Source of the DNA: Plantago ovata
Taxonomy: Eukaryota > Streptophyta > Magnoliopsida > Lamiales > Plantaginaceae
Reading direction: 5' to 3'
Length of the DNA stretch: 64,000 nucleotides
NCBI GenBank assembly: GCA_028274465.1
Contig: CM051458.1
Span: 27,850,692-27,914,691 of the forward strand
The notes beneath the pieces are model-generated. The model was not told where the DNA came from, made no database searches, and worked only from the letters and a program-made list of their open reading frames with translations. Made by a program: the position numbers and the translations under genes. The stretch's first letter is position 1, and each line of letters opens with the position of its first letter. Positions 1 through 11,505 of the stretch are shown piece by piece.

Positions 1-357
1 TAGACCAATCAGACTTGAACTCATGAGCTGAGAATATGTCAACTCTTCTGGAAGTATTGAGTGCACAAACGTCTCGAGTTTCAGCAGAGGAAGTCTCTTT
101 TTCTCGTTGGACAGATGAAGGTGAAGGTCAGAAAAGTCCATCCTTCTGTACCTTTGCCAGTTGCTGACAGACTTAGCAAATCTGGTCAAGGTAGTTTTCT
201 TGAAGTCTGAGTAAAGTTCCTCTGAACTTACTTTCGGATCTTCAGTGATGTGAACCACTTATGTGGTCTCCTTTTGAGCCTGAAAAAGAATAAAATTAAG
301 TTCCAGAAGGTTTTGGAGAATAGTTTTAGAGTCCAAAACTGGAACATGATTTACCTG

Positions 358-2541
358 CTAAGATTCAGCAAGCTCATGTTGCACACTTGTTTGTGCTGGT
401 ACTATTTCCATTGCTTCAGGAGCTTGAGAAGCATCATTGAATTGTTCATCCTGAAATAATTTTAAGTTAGATACAAGCAATAAGTTTTCAAACTTAGTTG
501 AATTGCCAAAAACTTTATCTACCTGCTGAGAAGGAGGTGTGGATTCTGGTGCAGAGGCTTCAGCAACCTTCTGACTTGTATCTTGAGAAGTCTGTAAAGA
601 AATCATTATATTAGTAAAAGAATGAGTTTCAGATAGTGAAGTTTTGGTTATGGTTGAGTTAACTACCTGCTGAAGAAGGACAGGTGGTGACTCAGTCCTT
701 TCAGCAACGACAACTTCTTCAGTATCTGGGACTTGTTCTTCAGCAGACTTCTTTTCTCGCTCTGTTTGAGAAAGCTGTGCGGGTTCAACAATCTCCCTTG
801 TCTCTGAAATGACAAGTTGAGCAGAGACATCTTGACCCTTGAGTTCACTGCTTGTCATGAAAACATCTACTGATTTGTTGGAAGTGTCTTCAATCTCCAA
901 CTCCATTTGCTGACTCAGTTCTGTCAGCACCAGCTGAACTTTGTCAATGGATGTTTTCGATGAACTAGGTCCAGTATTCTCAGCATCACGAGATGCATCG
1001 TCGAATAGTGTCTCTTGTGGTGTTTCAGCAATCTCTGGGACTTGAACCATTGTAGTTTCAGCGACTTGATGAGTTGCTTGTTCAGCAACCATCTTTTCAA
1101 CATCAGCAGCATCAGCAAGTGCCGCGGTTCTTAGATCAACAACAATATCACTTGCTGGTTCCAGAGTCTGATCATCTAGATTATCTACTATGTAGATATA
1201 TGGGATTGAGGCAGGAATTTCATTTCCACTGCCTTGTGGTCTCATCTCAGCAGATGTATCAACATTGAGTTGATTGTTGAAGGCTTCCGCAAATACTTCA
1301 GCATTGCTGAAGTAGGTTTCAGTAACCACTTCATCAACATCTACTGGACCTTGTGTTTCAGCAACTGCGGGAGTATCATCCGAAAGATCGTGGACAACTG
1401 GAACTGACTTGCGAGCCAGCGTTTTCTTTCTTGGGTTACTTGTCCGTTTTCTCTTAGTGACGGGATTAGCTGATGACGCTGCAGTCTGAGTGTCATACTC
1501 AGCTTTCCTCTTTTTCTTCTTTGATGTTTCCAGTTTCTCTCCAGCAGTAGCGTCGGTAGTTGCATTTTCAGCAACGGCTGTTGTACACTTATCTTGATCA
1601 CCATCTACAACAGTTTCATCAACAACTTTTTCAGCTGTTGGAGCCTTGTCTTGCTGAGTAGTGGTGACAACATCTACAGCTGTTGTATACCTTTCTTGTT
1701 GACTTGTGCTGACAACATTTGCAGCTGTTGTCTTCTTTGATTTCTTATCAGCAAGCTTAGGTGCATTTTTCTTGTAGAAGGCTCATCCCACATTGCATAC
1801 TGATTTTTTAATCGGCAATGGGTTTCTCAGCTGAATCCTGAAGTGTTCAAGGATATAGCATATTTTTAGTCCATACATGACTTGGAAGGTAGGTGAGACC
1901 TTGTTGTCTTCAACCTTAACCTTGAATTTAGTAACACAATCAACAAGTCTGTTGAAAATGTACTTTGCCCAGTTGAGCTCAGTTTTGTTCTCATGTATAT
2001 GCATCAGCAGCGGCCACCTTCTCAAGCCTACTTGGTCTATTCCTCCGACTTGGGAGTCTAACACTTTGATAAGTAGCAAAGCTACTAGACCAAGTGAATG
2101 GAAGAGATGCTTCCTCTTAACGTGCTTTGTCCAAGTCACGGGAGCAATCTCTCCTTTCTTCATTTTCTCGTTTCTGACATTACTGTAGAAGGCTTCAATT
2201 TCTTCGTCAGTGGCAGTGATGTCATCTTCAGTTCCAGTGGTCGGAATCTGAAAGATGTCGGCTAAATCAGTCAATTTCAGGACGATTTGCACACCTTGAA
2301 CTGTGGTGGAAATCACTTTTTCAGTGACTCCTTTACCATCAGTTAGAGTTTGGATTTCTGCATTATTGTAGAATTCCATAGTATCTAACATACTCACTTT
2401 CTTAGGGAGATCTGTTATAAAGAGAGTAAGGCCTTGCTGTTTTATCAAGTCAAGCGCCTCCTCATTTTCACCGTCAAGTTCTTGTTCATAGAAGTATCGG
2501 ATATACTTCTCTTTGGAAAATCTGCCCCATTGCATCATCAT
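358..2541 (-). pseudogene. Extra (env-like position) coding region of the Sirevirus element
   Basis: This coding remnant lies downstream of RNase H in element orientation, where Sireviruses carry an additional 'env-like' ORF. The part nearest RNase H (about 1783-2541) encodes a globular-looking protein starting MMMQWGRFSKEKYIRYFYEQ. The remainder (about 358-1604) is acidic and rich in Ser, Thr, Gln and Val-Ala-Glu triplets. I see no convincing signal peptide or membrane anchor, so envelope function is not supported. The function is unknown. The call rests on position and on composition shared with the rest of the element. Confidence 0.6.
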
Positions 2542-3629
2542 CTAACACTTTGCAGTGTCTAGATATGCAGGCGGCATAGGTCTTTCGATTATTCTGTCGT
2601 TTTTTGAACACAATTTTCACTATGTTGGTCACCAGAGTTATCACAGGAGCAGTGCTTTTTCCAGCACTGTCAACCTTTGATGATTTTGAAGTCTTAGAGG
2701 ACTATCTCTTTGGTGCCATTTCTTTATATAGGGTGAGAAATGTACGAAAAAGATTACTTTGCTTTTTGACCGGAGGTACAGTGAATTCAGGTTAAAATTT
2801 GCAGAGAAAGGAAATGTGAGTTAAAGAATTTTGTCTTTCTCTAACTCCTTGTTTATATAGTATCTCTGATGTGAAAGAAGCTCAATTGATTTTGAGTTCT
2901 CAGCAAGGGTAAATCAGAGATTCACCAGTGTTAGTGGAGCCTTTGCATTAAATGCGTAGTGGCCCACTAACAAAAACCGTCAGAGCAATCTTTCTCTTTG
3001 CAATATTAATCGTTAGATCAAAAACTGCTTTTAATCAATGACCACGATTGTATTTCATGTCATGATTATTGGCGAGTTTATCTGTGCCCGATTAACGTCA
3101 CAAATTGATTTTACCTAGATTTATGGGATTTGATTGCTTGCTGAAGTAAACAAGAATCTTTTCAGCGAGTTTGAGTAACCAGCCTTGTTACTTGCTGAAA
3201 GTTCCCCCTTAATCAAATATCTCATATTTCTTTAAGTTAAAAGACATTTTTGAGTTCCCGTATCAGCAAATTCTTTTTATCTTGAGATATCTTTTGGTAA
3301 AATCTGAGAAGTGAGTTTGCTCTTTTCTGAGTTCCCGTCTCAGAGTTTTCCTTTCATACTTGAATACTTGTTTCAGTATCTCTGATTGCCTGAATGCCTG
3401 TTTCAGCAATCTTTAAGGTTTTTCTCTTACTGAGTGCCCGTCTCAGCAAGTGATCAAGTTTCTTAACAAATAACCGTTTTGAAGGAATTACTTGCTGAAT
3501 GCCTTTTTCAGCAATCATGTAGTGACCTATCATTTCTTTTTAGAAGAAATCAGTGGAAGGAGCTTTTATTCAAGTAAGCATACTTTGTCTTGCTGAATAC
3601 CTGTTTCAGCAATCTGTCAATTGTATCCC
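2542..3629. other. Non-coding stretch between RNase H and the extra ORF
   Basis: No credible coding region. The half nearest RNase H holds a regular series of short palindromes, annotated separately. The other half is AT-rich with no recognisable signal. Confidence 0.6.
3250..3615. repeat. Array of about seven short palindromes (TGA-x-TCA / TTGCTGAA-x-TTCAGCAA)
   Basis: Imperfect palindromes with a TGA(G/A)T-x-CC-x-GT core and TCAG(CAA) arms lie near 3250, 3329, 3360, 3391, 3430, 3492 and 3590. The last two have full TTGCTGAA / TTCAGCAA arms around a loop of about 8 nt. Palindromic repeats in the non-coding region between pol and the 3' LTR are a recognised Sirevirus hallmark; the sequence itself is element-specific. 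Their role is unknown. Confidence 0.75.
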
Positions 3630-5281
3630 TTATCGAGGTAATTCAATCAATCCAAGGTTATACCTTAGCATTGCGAATCTATTATCTGGTAGGGGCTTGG
3701 TAAAGATGTCAGCAAGTTGATCATCAGTACCCACTTTTACAACCTCAATATCTCCTTTTTCCACATGATCTCTAATGAAATGATGTCTAATATCAATGTG
3801 CTTAGTCCTTGAGTGGAACTTAGGATTTTGCGTGATACCAATAGCACTTGTATTATCACAAAAGATTGGTGTTTTCTTTGCAGAAATACCATAATCTCTT
3901 AATTGTTGCTGAATCCATAGGATTTGAGTTGTGCAACAACCATCTGCAATGTACTCAGATTCAGTAGATGAATTGGCAACACAGGTTTGCTTCTTGCTGA
4001 ACCATGATATTAATCTAGTACCTAAAAACTGACAAGTTCCAGAGGTACTTTTTCTATCAAGAGTTGATCCTCCATGATCAGCATCAGAATAACCAACCAA
4101 TTCAAGTCCAGAATCTTTAGGATACCATAATCTAACATTGACTGTACCTTTGACATATTTTAGTATCTTAAGTGCCTTTTTGTAGTGTGATTCTCTTGGA
4201 TCAGATTTGAATCTTGCACACACACAAACAACATACTGAATGTCAGGTCTGATGTTAAATACAACAAGGAACCAATGAGCTTCCTATACTTTTGTTCTTC
4301 AAAACTTTTATCTTCCTTAGTATAGCCCAATTTGGTAGCAACACTCATAGGGATCTTTTCAGGTTTTTCTTCCTCTTTGATCCTAAACTTTATGAGCATT
4401 TCTTTCGCATACTTTACTTGATTTATGAATATTCCATCTTTGAGTTGCTTGACTTGCAATCCTAGGAAATAATTCAATTTTCCCATCATACTCATTTTAA
4501 ATTTATTTGTCATGAGTTTGGCAAAATCAACACAAAGTTGCTTGTCCTTAGATCCAAATATTATGTCATCCACATAAATCTGAACTAAGAGTATTTTACC
4601 ATCATGGTTCATGGTAAACAAAGTTTTGTCAACTTCACCTTTCTTGAAACCATTATCCAGCAAGAACTTGGTCAAGGTATCATACCAAGCTCTAGGTGCT
4701 TGCTTGAGACCATATACAGCTTTCTGAAGATCGTATACCATCTTGGTTTCTGAGGGAAGTTCAAAACCAGGGGGTTGTTCTAAGTAAACTTCTTCAGCAA
4801 GTTCACCATTGAAGAATGCACTTTTAACATCCATTTGATAAACAATGAAGTCATTGTGAGCAGCAAAGGCCAAGAAAAGTCTAATTGCATCCAATCTTGC
4901 AACTGGTGCATAAGACTCATCATAGTCCAATCCTTCAGTCTGACAGTAACCTTGAGCAACCAAACGTGCTTTGTTTCTTGTTACTTCACCAGACTCACTC
5001 AACTTGTTTCTGAACACCCACTTTGTACCAATAGCTTTCTTGCCTTCAGCAAGAGGTGCAAGTTTCCAGACTTTGTTCCTTTCAAATTGATCCAGTTCTT
5101 CTTGCATTGCCTTGATCCATTCAAAATGCTTTAGAGCTTCTTCTATGGTCTTGGGTTCAATTTCTGAAACAAAGCAAGAGAACAAAGATTCTACTTCTAC
5201 AACATTTGCTTCTTCAGCAAGTCCATGAGTAGCAGAAACTTTGGATCTAGTCACTTGGCGTTTGTCAATATCACCAATCAT
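3630..5281 (-). pseudogene. Reverse transcriptase and RNase H region of the Sirevirus element
   Basis: The copia RT lies at about 4160-5281. Visible motifs include [30 protein letters not shown] and the catalytic YVDDIIFGS. RNase H follows at about 3630-4223, with SWFSKKQTCVANSSTESEY and a C-terminal KTKHIDIRHHFIRDHV-like block (read here as RTKHIDIRHHFIRDHV). Order and motifs are diagnostic for Ty1/copia. The region is fossil coding sequence. Confidence 0.9.
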
Positions 5282-5602
5282 ATCCGTAGAGGGATGATCT
5301 CTAATCCATTTGTTAACAGGCTTTCTGCTCTTTGGCTCTGGATACGTTTGCTCATCGCATGTGACTCTTCAGCATGTAATTGTTCTGTACTACTGGTATT
5401 TTGTGTCTCTGGTGAGATTGGTTCTTCAGCAACTGCTTGTTCAGCATTGCTAGATTGTGGTAACTCATCAGCCGGCACGGGAGGTTGCATAGTTTCAGCA
5501 ACATCCGGAGCAACTGCGTCTTTTGCTGGAAATTCTTTGTCATGAACTATATTTATCTTGTCATGACATGGGGGAGGAGAGTTGAATCATCATTTAGTTC
5601 AA

Positions 5603-6228
5603 TGATGATACAATGTAATCTGAGTTTTCTCTGAGTTTTGGGGCATAGGAGCTCTCCAAAACGAAGTTACAGTTCAAAAGATATTCAAAAAATGATCAAA
5701 GATCAGATCTAAGAAGGAAAATCCGAAAACGTAACCGCTGCCAAGCGGACCGCTTGGAGAAGCCAAGCGGAGCGCTTGGCAAGCGAAGCGCTTCGGGCAC
5801 TCCAAGCGCTTCGCTTGGGTGCCCGAAGCGCTTCGCTTGGCTTCTGTGCCAAAGCTCCTGGAAATTGAAGCGAAGCGCTTCACTATTCCAGGCGCTTAGC
5901 TTGGCTCCTGGGCAGATTTTTGTCTTCAAACTCAATCTTTTTGCCCTCGCATGGCCCTCGGGTGCCTTGGACTCATCCTTCTCGATGCTTATTGAAGCTC
6001 AAACACTTACGAACAAGCCACAGAGATTGGGGAACTTCAACGGGGCCGTCTTTTCCATCAAAAAGGCTCGTTTTTAGCTCCAAAAACACCGTTTCGTACC
6101 TAAGTGCCTGAAAATGCAGAAAGCACAAAACGTGACACAGTTCTACAAAACTAACCAAAAAACAAGGCTAGAAGATAGCAAAAGAAGGTGAAAAAGACAA
6201 GTTGAACGCGTCAAAATTACGTTCATCA
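5603..6228 (-). mobile_element. Fragment of a family C LTR (same family as the solo LTR at 31559-32959)
   Basis: Begins TGATGATACAATG and ends CGTTCATCA. From about 5610 onward it matches 32362-32959 closely, including the AAGCG palindrome block and the TTTTCCATCAAAAA stretch. It is shorter than the 1401 bp solo LTR of the same family. Orientation is minus, as in that copy. Confidence 0.85.
5741..5838. repeat. Nested AAGCG/CGCTT palindromes in the family C LTR
   Basis: Two back-to-back palindromes, CCAAGCGGACCGCTTGG (5741-5757) and GCCAAGCGGAGCGCTTGGC (5762-5780), are followed by a 20 bp perfect inverted repeat (5781-5800 with 5819-5838). The loop of that repeat (5801-5818) is itself palindromic. 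The block is CpG-rich within an otherwise AT-rich LTR. It could form a strong hairpin or cruciform. Confidence 0.85.
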
Positions 6229-6392
6229 ACTACTGGGAATTTGTGTCTCTGCTGAGATTTGTTCATCAGCAACTGCTTGTTCAGCATTGCCAGATTGAGG
6301 TATTTCATCAGCAGGCACTGGAGATTGCGTAATTTCAGCAACTTCCGGAGCAACCGCGTCTTTTGCTGGAAATTCTTTGTCATGAACTATAT

Positions 6393-7214
6393 TTATCTTG
6401 TCATGACATGGGGGAGGAGAGTTGAATCATCATTTAGTTCAATTGACTTGATTTTCCTAGCATCAGATTCAGTTCTTTGCTCATGTATGATTAGCTTTTT
6501 CATACATTCTGATATTTCTTCTTCAGCAAGCACTCCTTGTGTCTTTTCGTAGAATACAACATGCACTGATTCTTCGATCTTTTGTGCCTTTTTGTTGTAA
6601 ACTCTATAAGCTTTACTATGCAAGGAGTAACCAAGAAATATCGCTTGGTCTGCCTTTGGTTGAAATGTTCTTAGGTATTTTCTACCGTTATTAAGAACGA
6701 AACACTTACAACCAAATACTCTTAGATGAGTGATATTAGGAGGTCTTCCAACAAGCAACTCATAAGGAGTTTTGTTGTATTCCTTAGTGATCAGACATCT
6801 GTTTTGAGTGTAACAGGCGGTATTAATCACTTCAACCCAGTAAGCCTCACTTATTTCAGTGTCAGCAAGCATTGTTCTTGCGGCTTCTTTTAGGGTGCGA
6901 TTCTTCCTTTCAGCAACACCGTTTTGTTGTGGTGTCCTTACTGAGGATAACTGATGTTGTATGCCTTTTGAAGTGCAATACTCAGTTATGTACTGGTTTA
7001 CAAACTCAGTACCATGGTCTGTCCTTATGACTTTTATCTTGTCATTTTTCATGACTTCAAGCTTATTCAGCAAGTTAGGTATTTCAGTCCTTGTTTCAGA
7101 TTTGTGTTTGATAAATACTACCCAAGTGAATCTTGAATAGTCATCTACCACCACCAGACCATACTTCTTACCAGCATAGCTTGTTGAAGAAGATTCAAAC
7201 AAGTCCATGTGCAA
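6393..7214 (-). pseudogene. Integrase core region of the Sirevirus element
   Basis: Copia integrase rve-type core. The acidic triad is visible as HMDLFESS followed by VVVDDYSRF, IRTDHGTEF, and PQQNGVAERKNRTLKEAARTM. The C-terminal part has FGCKCFVLNNGRKYL and FLGYSLHSKAYRVYN, typical of copia integrases. Together with the RT position this fixes the element as Ty1/copia. Confidence 0.9.
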
Positions 7215-7445
7215 GAGTTTTAAAGGTTTTGTAGTTGACGGTACTGCCTTGTTCTTAAAAGAAGATTTGGTTTGCTTACCTTGCTGACATGCATTGCAAA
7301 CACCATCCTTCTTAAAAGTAACCTTAGGTAATCCAACTACAAGTGCCTTTTTAGACAGCTTATTCAGCGTCTTGAAGTTTAGATGACTTGTTCGTTTATG
7401 CCATAACCCTGCTTTTTCAGCAAGACAATCGTGATCTGAGACAAG

Positions 7446-7980
7446 TCATTTTTCAACGATTGCTGAAGACCAATCTACGGTGTACAAACCTCCTGATCTT
7501 CTGGCAACCATAATAAACTTCTTTGTCTCAAACTCTATAAGTTTACATTCATCACTTTTGATTTTGATGAAGTAACCTTTATCAGCAAATTGAATCATGC
7601 TGAAAAGGTTCAACTTAAGATTTTTGACATAAAGAACTCTCGTAATGGTAATGCATCCTAACTTCACGTCACCATAGCCTTTTGTAGAACCAGAGCCTCC
7701 ACCAGCAAACCTTATTGTTGGACCTTTAGACCACCGTCTATAGTTTATAAGGTTATTCTTGTTGCCCGTCATGTACTTTGCACAACCACTGTCAAAGTGC
7801 CAGATTGCATCGTTTGTCTCCGTGGCTGAAGTCTGCACAATCAAGAGCAAACAAGTTAATTATCCAATATTGGATGTCCATTAACATGTTCAAGAATGCG
7901 TCCAGTGGAAACCTAAGTCTTAAGTTTTTCAACTTTGACTTGTTTTCTACTTGCTGAGGAACTAGGAAGTTTTGAGCCAA
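7446..7980 (-). pseudogene. Protease and GAG-pre-integrase region of the Sirevirus element
   Basis: IWHFDSGCAKYMTG is the copia aspartic protease active-site block (DSG in place of DTG, as in many Sireviruses). It is followed by FAGGGSGSTKGYGDVKLG and LYVKNLKLNLFSMIQFADKG, the usual protease tail leading toward integrase. Confidence 0.85.
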
Positions 7981-9903
7981 AAGACTTTTGATTCGTGCTG
8001 ATCAAATCCACTTTCTGATGTGGTGTCTTGCTCGGTTGACCTTTTTGCTGAACATACTTTTTAGTAAGTTCTTTTCTAGCAAGGTTCCTTCTAGCCCTAG
8101 CATTTTGAGTCTTGTCAGAACTCTTAAGCTTGATTTTGTTCATCTCTTTGAAGTATCTTTGTTGACTTTGCTTATACTCGTGAAAGAGTTGAATTTGCTT
8201 GGTTTTAAAACCGAGTCCACTTTTCGGAGAATGCTGAGCTTTTGTTTCAGCAACCTCACTTGATTCAGGTTTATCAGCAAAGGTCTTCTGATTACTTTTA
8301 GTAATCTTGCCTTTTGACTTAACAAATTGCTTTTCAACAACTTGTTTGGCAGAATGCTTTACAACATCCTTTTTCTGTATAGTTTGCTTTTCAGCAACCT
8401 GTTTTCCTTTTAAAGTCTTGTTAGTTTGAGTAGCAACATCGGGCTTTACGGTCATAGGTACTTGATTGCATTTTTTCAGCAACCTTAGATTGACCAAACT
8501 GATAGAGTTCTGGTTGACCACTATCAGTAGCACGTACAAAGGAAATCGGTGATTTATCTTTACTTAAGATTATTACGTCACCACCTTCATACGTTGCACC
8601 TAAACCTTCTTTCTGAGATGGATCTCTCAGATAAGAGTTTAGTTCAGTCAGCGTATTACTTGCATCAGCATAAGATTTGAAATTGATTTCATCTTTTTCA
8701 TTTCTTGGACTTCAGCAAGTAGCTTTAGAATTGAGGACTGATACTCTTCCAATTCTATAGCCATCTGAGAATTCTTCTCTGTAGCTTCAGCAATCAACTT
8801 CTTGAGCTGCACTATTTCAGCATCTTTCTTTTCTGTCTCTTCCTTCAGCAAGACATACTTTTCAGTAGTCTGCTTGGTCAAAGTCTCAGCATTCTGTAGT
8901 TTCTCCTTGAATCTTGTCAAGGTCAATCTCGTCTTCACTTTCTGAGCAGAGTCAGAGGTAGGACTGTTTACCTGACCGTCAATGAGGCAGAACTCGTAGT
9001 TTGACACATCTGGATAAGCTTCCATGACTATTCCACAAACTTCCTTGCCAATCTCTACGTCAAGAGTGGCTTCTTCATCGTCAGTGTCTGAGCTTTCTTC
9101 CTCACTGTCTTCGGAGCTAGTATCAATGCTCAACGCATCGATTTTTGCTTGAGCTTTTCAGAAGATGCCGGCTTTGCAGCAAGAGCAATGTTTTGTGATT
9201 TTTCAGCAAACACATTTTCTCTTTGCTTTGTCTCGTAGTTGACAGTAGCAAGATGAGAGAACAACTCTGTTGGTGTGATGTCTGGCATTCCTTGATTGTA
9301 GTAGAAATTCTGAGTGTGGATCCATTCTTGATTCAGACTTCTGATGATGGTTTTCACCTTCTCAGAATCTGAGTAAAGATTTCCAACTCCCAAGGCGGCC
9401 ATCTCACTAACTCGAGTTGTGAATCTGAAATCCAAGTCTTCCAGTGACTCATTTGTACCTTGTTTAAAGTTCTAGAACTTTAACTTCAGTACTTCGAGTT
9501 TGTTTTCCTTGGTTTTGTCAGATCCAGCACAAAGATCTTGAACCATTTTCCAAGCTTCCTTAGCAGTTTTGGCACCCCACAGTTTGCATTGTATAGTATC
9601 CGGAGTTGATCGAATGATGATGTTTCTTGCTTGACCATCAAGATGGAATCTCTTGGCTTCGTCGGAAGTCCATTCCTCTCATGGTTTTGGAACGACAGTA
9701 TCAACTGGTTCGCCTAAGATAGTTTCCTTTCCAGCTTCTGTGATTTTGTGAGGAAAGCTTCTCTCAACCTTAGTGATCTTGATAGGTCCATCATTAATGA
9801 CAGTAACCATATCATCACTAATGGCCTCAAGATGTAGCATCATGTTGTTTCGCCATTTTTTGTAGTTTTCCAGCTTCAGCAAGGGAGCGTCTCCTAAAGA
9901 CAT
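7913..9903 (-). pseudogene. gag region of the Sirevirus element
   Basis: The gag begins near 9903 with MSLGDAPLLKLENYKKWRNN, an N-terminal block of the kind copia gags show (target-binding WRNNM-like motif). A helical capsid part lies at about 9130-9435. A strongly predicted coiled coil follows (about 8648-8950; heptads such as KDAEIVQLKKLIAEATEK). A Lys/Gln-rich nucleic-acid-binding-like region lies at about 7913-8539. A long coiled coil in gag is characteristic of Sireviruses. Confidence 0.75.
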
Positions 9904-10000
9904 CCTGTCAGCAAAAGACTACCAAACTGATCAAGTGAGAGTGATTTACGGAAACCACCTAAGGGGATTTAGGTTCAGTGCTGAAGGTTAAAGAACCTCC

Positions 10001-10013
10001 AGCTCTGATACCA
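10001..10013 (-). other. Primer-binding site (initiator tRNA-Met type)
   Basis: On the minus strand it reads TGGTATCAGAGCT, two bases inside the LTR end at 10016. This is the canonical plant copia PBS complementary to the 3' end of initiator methionine tRNA, and it fixes the element's orientation and LTR boundary. Confidence 0.92.
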
Positions 10014-10015
10014 CT

Positions 10016-11479
10016 TGTTGGTCCCTTTAAATAACAAGAAAAGACTAGAAGGGTGGGGGGTGAATAGTCTTTTCAATCTTTCGTCGTTTAAAAACTTTCT
10101 CAGCAAGGACTTATTACTTTTCAGTAATGAGTTTGCTGATACTTAACTTTCTCAGCAAGCGCAAGTTACTTTTCAGTAACGAGTTTTGCTGATACTTAAA
10201 TCAGAGAGCGGAAGTCTTTGATACAATAAGTGCTTTTTCAGTAAGTGATAGTTTCAGCAAGTGAACAGAGTGACTGTGTACATATAGATATGCTTTGCTG
10301 AAAACTAAATGCAGTAAGTAAATCACACAAACACTTTTATAGTGGTATCTGAGAGTGGCGAACCTCTCAACTAATCCACTTTGTCCTTTCTAGGACTGAA
10401 TCCACTAAGACAAAAGTTTGAGGTTCCTTACAACACCTATCTAGAGCGATTCAAACAGAAACCAAAGCACACTTGCTTCGTTTCCAACCTAACTAGAGAA
10501 CGAAACCTTGTTCTCCACCAACTTGGTACTTTTAATAAGCAAATCTATGCTCGATTAAGTTCCCCCTGAATTTCACGCCTGAAAGGGTGTATTTTCAGTT
10601 AGAGAGGTTTGGGATGAGATAACTTGATTATAACTTATTCAGCTAGAGCAAGTAATCTAAGAAACAAAACTTTGAATACTTAGCAGTAGACAAGTTTGAA
10701 TGTTTCTGGTGTCAAGACTTGTTCTTGTTCGAAAGAAAGAACACTTAACTAATTTCTGAGCCGTGTATGTTCTACTTCTTCACAAGTAGCTTTCTCAAGC
10801 TTTAAGTCTTGGAACGGACCAATGGCAGTAAAGAGTGTTTGAAGGGTATGTGAGTTTAAGCACAAGTGAGAGTCTGATCACGTTGTTGACACACTTCAAC
10901 TCTTTGCCGGATGACCTCTATTTATAGTGAATCAAGGGAGCCGTTTGAATTTCAAATTCTAAGGCTTTGTTCCTTAAGATGTCACTATCTTGCTTTTGTA
11001 CTTTCAGCAGCGTCCTTTATTTGTCTTCTAGTTTTCATATCCTTCGCGTGCATGCTTTGCATTTAATGTTCATTTGAATGAGATTCAAACATGAACGTTG
11101 GAGCGCAAATGCAAGTACTTTCAGCAAGGAGGTCACATATGTTTTTCAGCAAGTGGTCAGTCTCAGTTTCAGCAAGCACAACCTACTCTGTCGTTTAGAT
11201 TTTCACTTATGCAAGTTGTTGCTGAAGTTTCCACTTTCTGAGCAACATGTGCCTTTATAGATACCAGTCTTCAGAAATCTTTTAGTCTTCAATATTCGAA
11301 TTCTTCAAGTTTCTGAACGGTTCTAAATGCTTCAATAGTTTATTTGTGTAAACAAAGTACATCATCAGCAAATGCTTCAATAGGTTGTTTTTCTTTTCAG
11401 AAAACAAGATACATCATAAGCGGTAAGACACACCTATCTAGCACCTACTCTAAGTCTTCAGCAAACGTTCCTCTTTTAC
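10016..11479 (-). repeat. 5' LTR of the Sirevirus element
   Basis: Plus-strand left edge TGTTGGTCCC adjoins the PBS. The right edge is placed at CTCTTTTACA because TG...CA ends are required and host-like sequence follows. Length is about 1464 bp. It contains many TCAGCAA/TTGCTGA heptamers. The right boundary is less certain than the left because the partner LTR is outside the window. Confidence 0.7.
10092..10201. repeat. Tandem duplication of about 54 bp within the Sirevirus LTR
   Basis: Two adjacent units share TTTCTCAGCAAG, TTACTTTTCAGTAA and TTTGCTGATACTTAA, with only a few differences between them. Confidence 0.85.
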
Positions 11480-11505
11480 AATGTCCTCTAAAATTCTAAA
11501 ATCCT

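Larger units (their letters stand above)
5388..6448. repeat. Direct repeats of about 215 bp flanking an LTR fragment
   Basis: The block 5388-5602 recurs at 6229-6448 with roughly 85-90% identity by eye. Both copies start ACTACTGG and both contain GTCATGAACTATATTTATC. A partial LTR lies exactly between them. This is far longer than the 5 bp target duplication of LTR elements, so it is not a normal insertion footprint. Confidence 0.8.
1..11479 (-). mobile_element. Sirevirus-type Ty1/copia LTR retrotransposon, partial (3' end outside window)
   Basis: On the minus strand the order is LTR (10016-11479), primer-binding site, gag, protease, integrase, reverse transcriptase, RNase H, then an extra coding region of about 2.2 kb before the left window edge. 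The integrase-before-RT order defines Ty1/copia. A gag with a long coiled coil, an extra ORF region after RNase H, and a palindrome array between them are known Sirevirus traits. The copy is a fossil with several breaks, and a fragment of another LTR sits inside it. Its second LTR is not in the window, so age cannot be judged from LTR divergence. Confidence 0.88.

Noticed and set aside
358-2541. Retroviral-type envelope gene
   Set aside because: The position is env-like, but no signal peptide, cleavage site or membrane anchor can be seen.
3250-3615. CRISPR-like array of spaced palindromes
   Set aside because: The setting is a plant retroelement, spacing is irregular and repeats are imperfect; no related genes exist.
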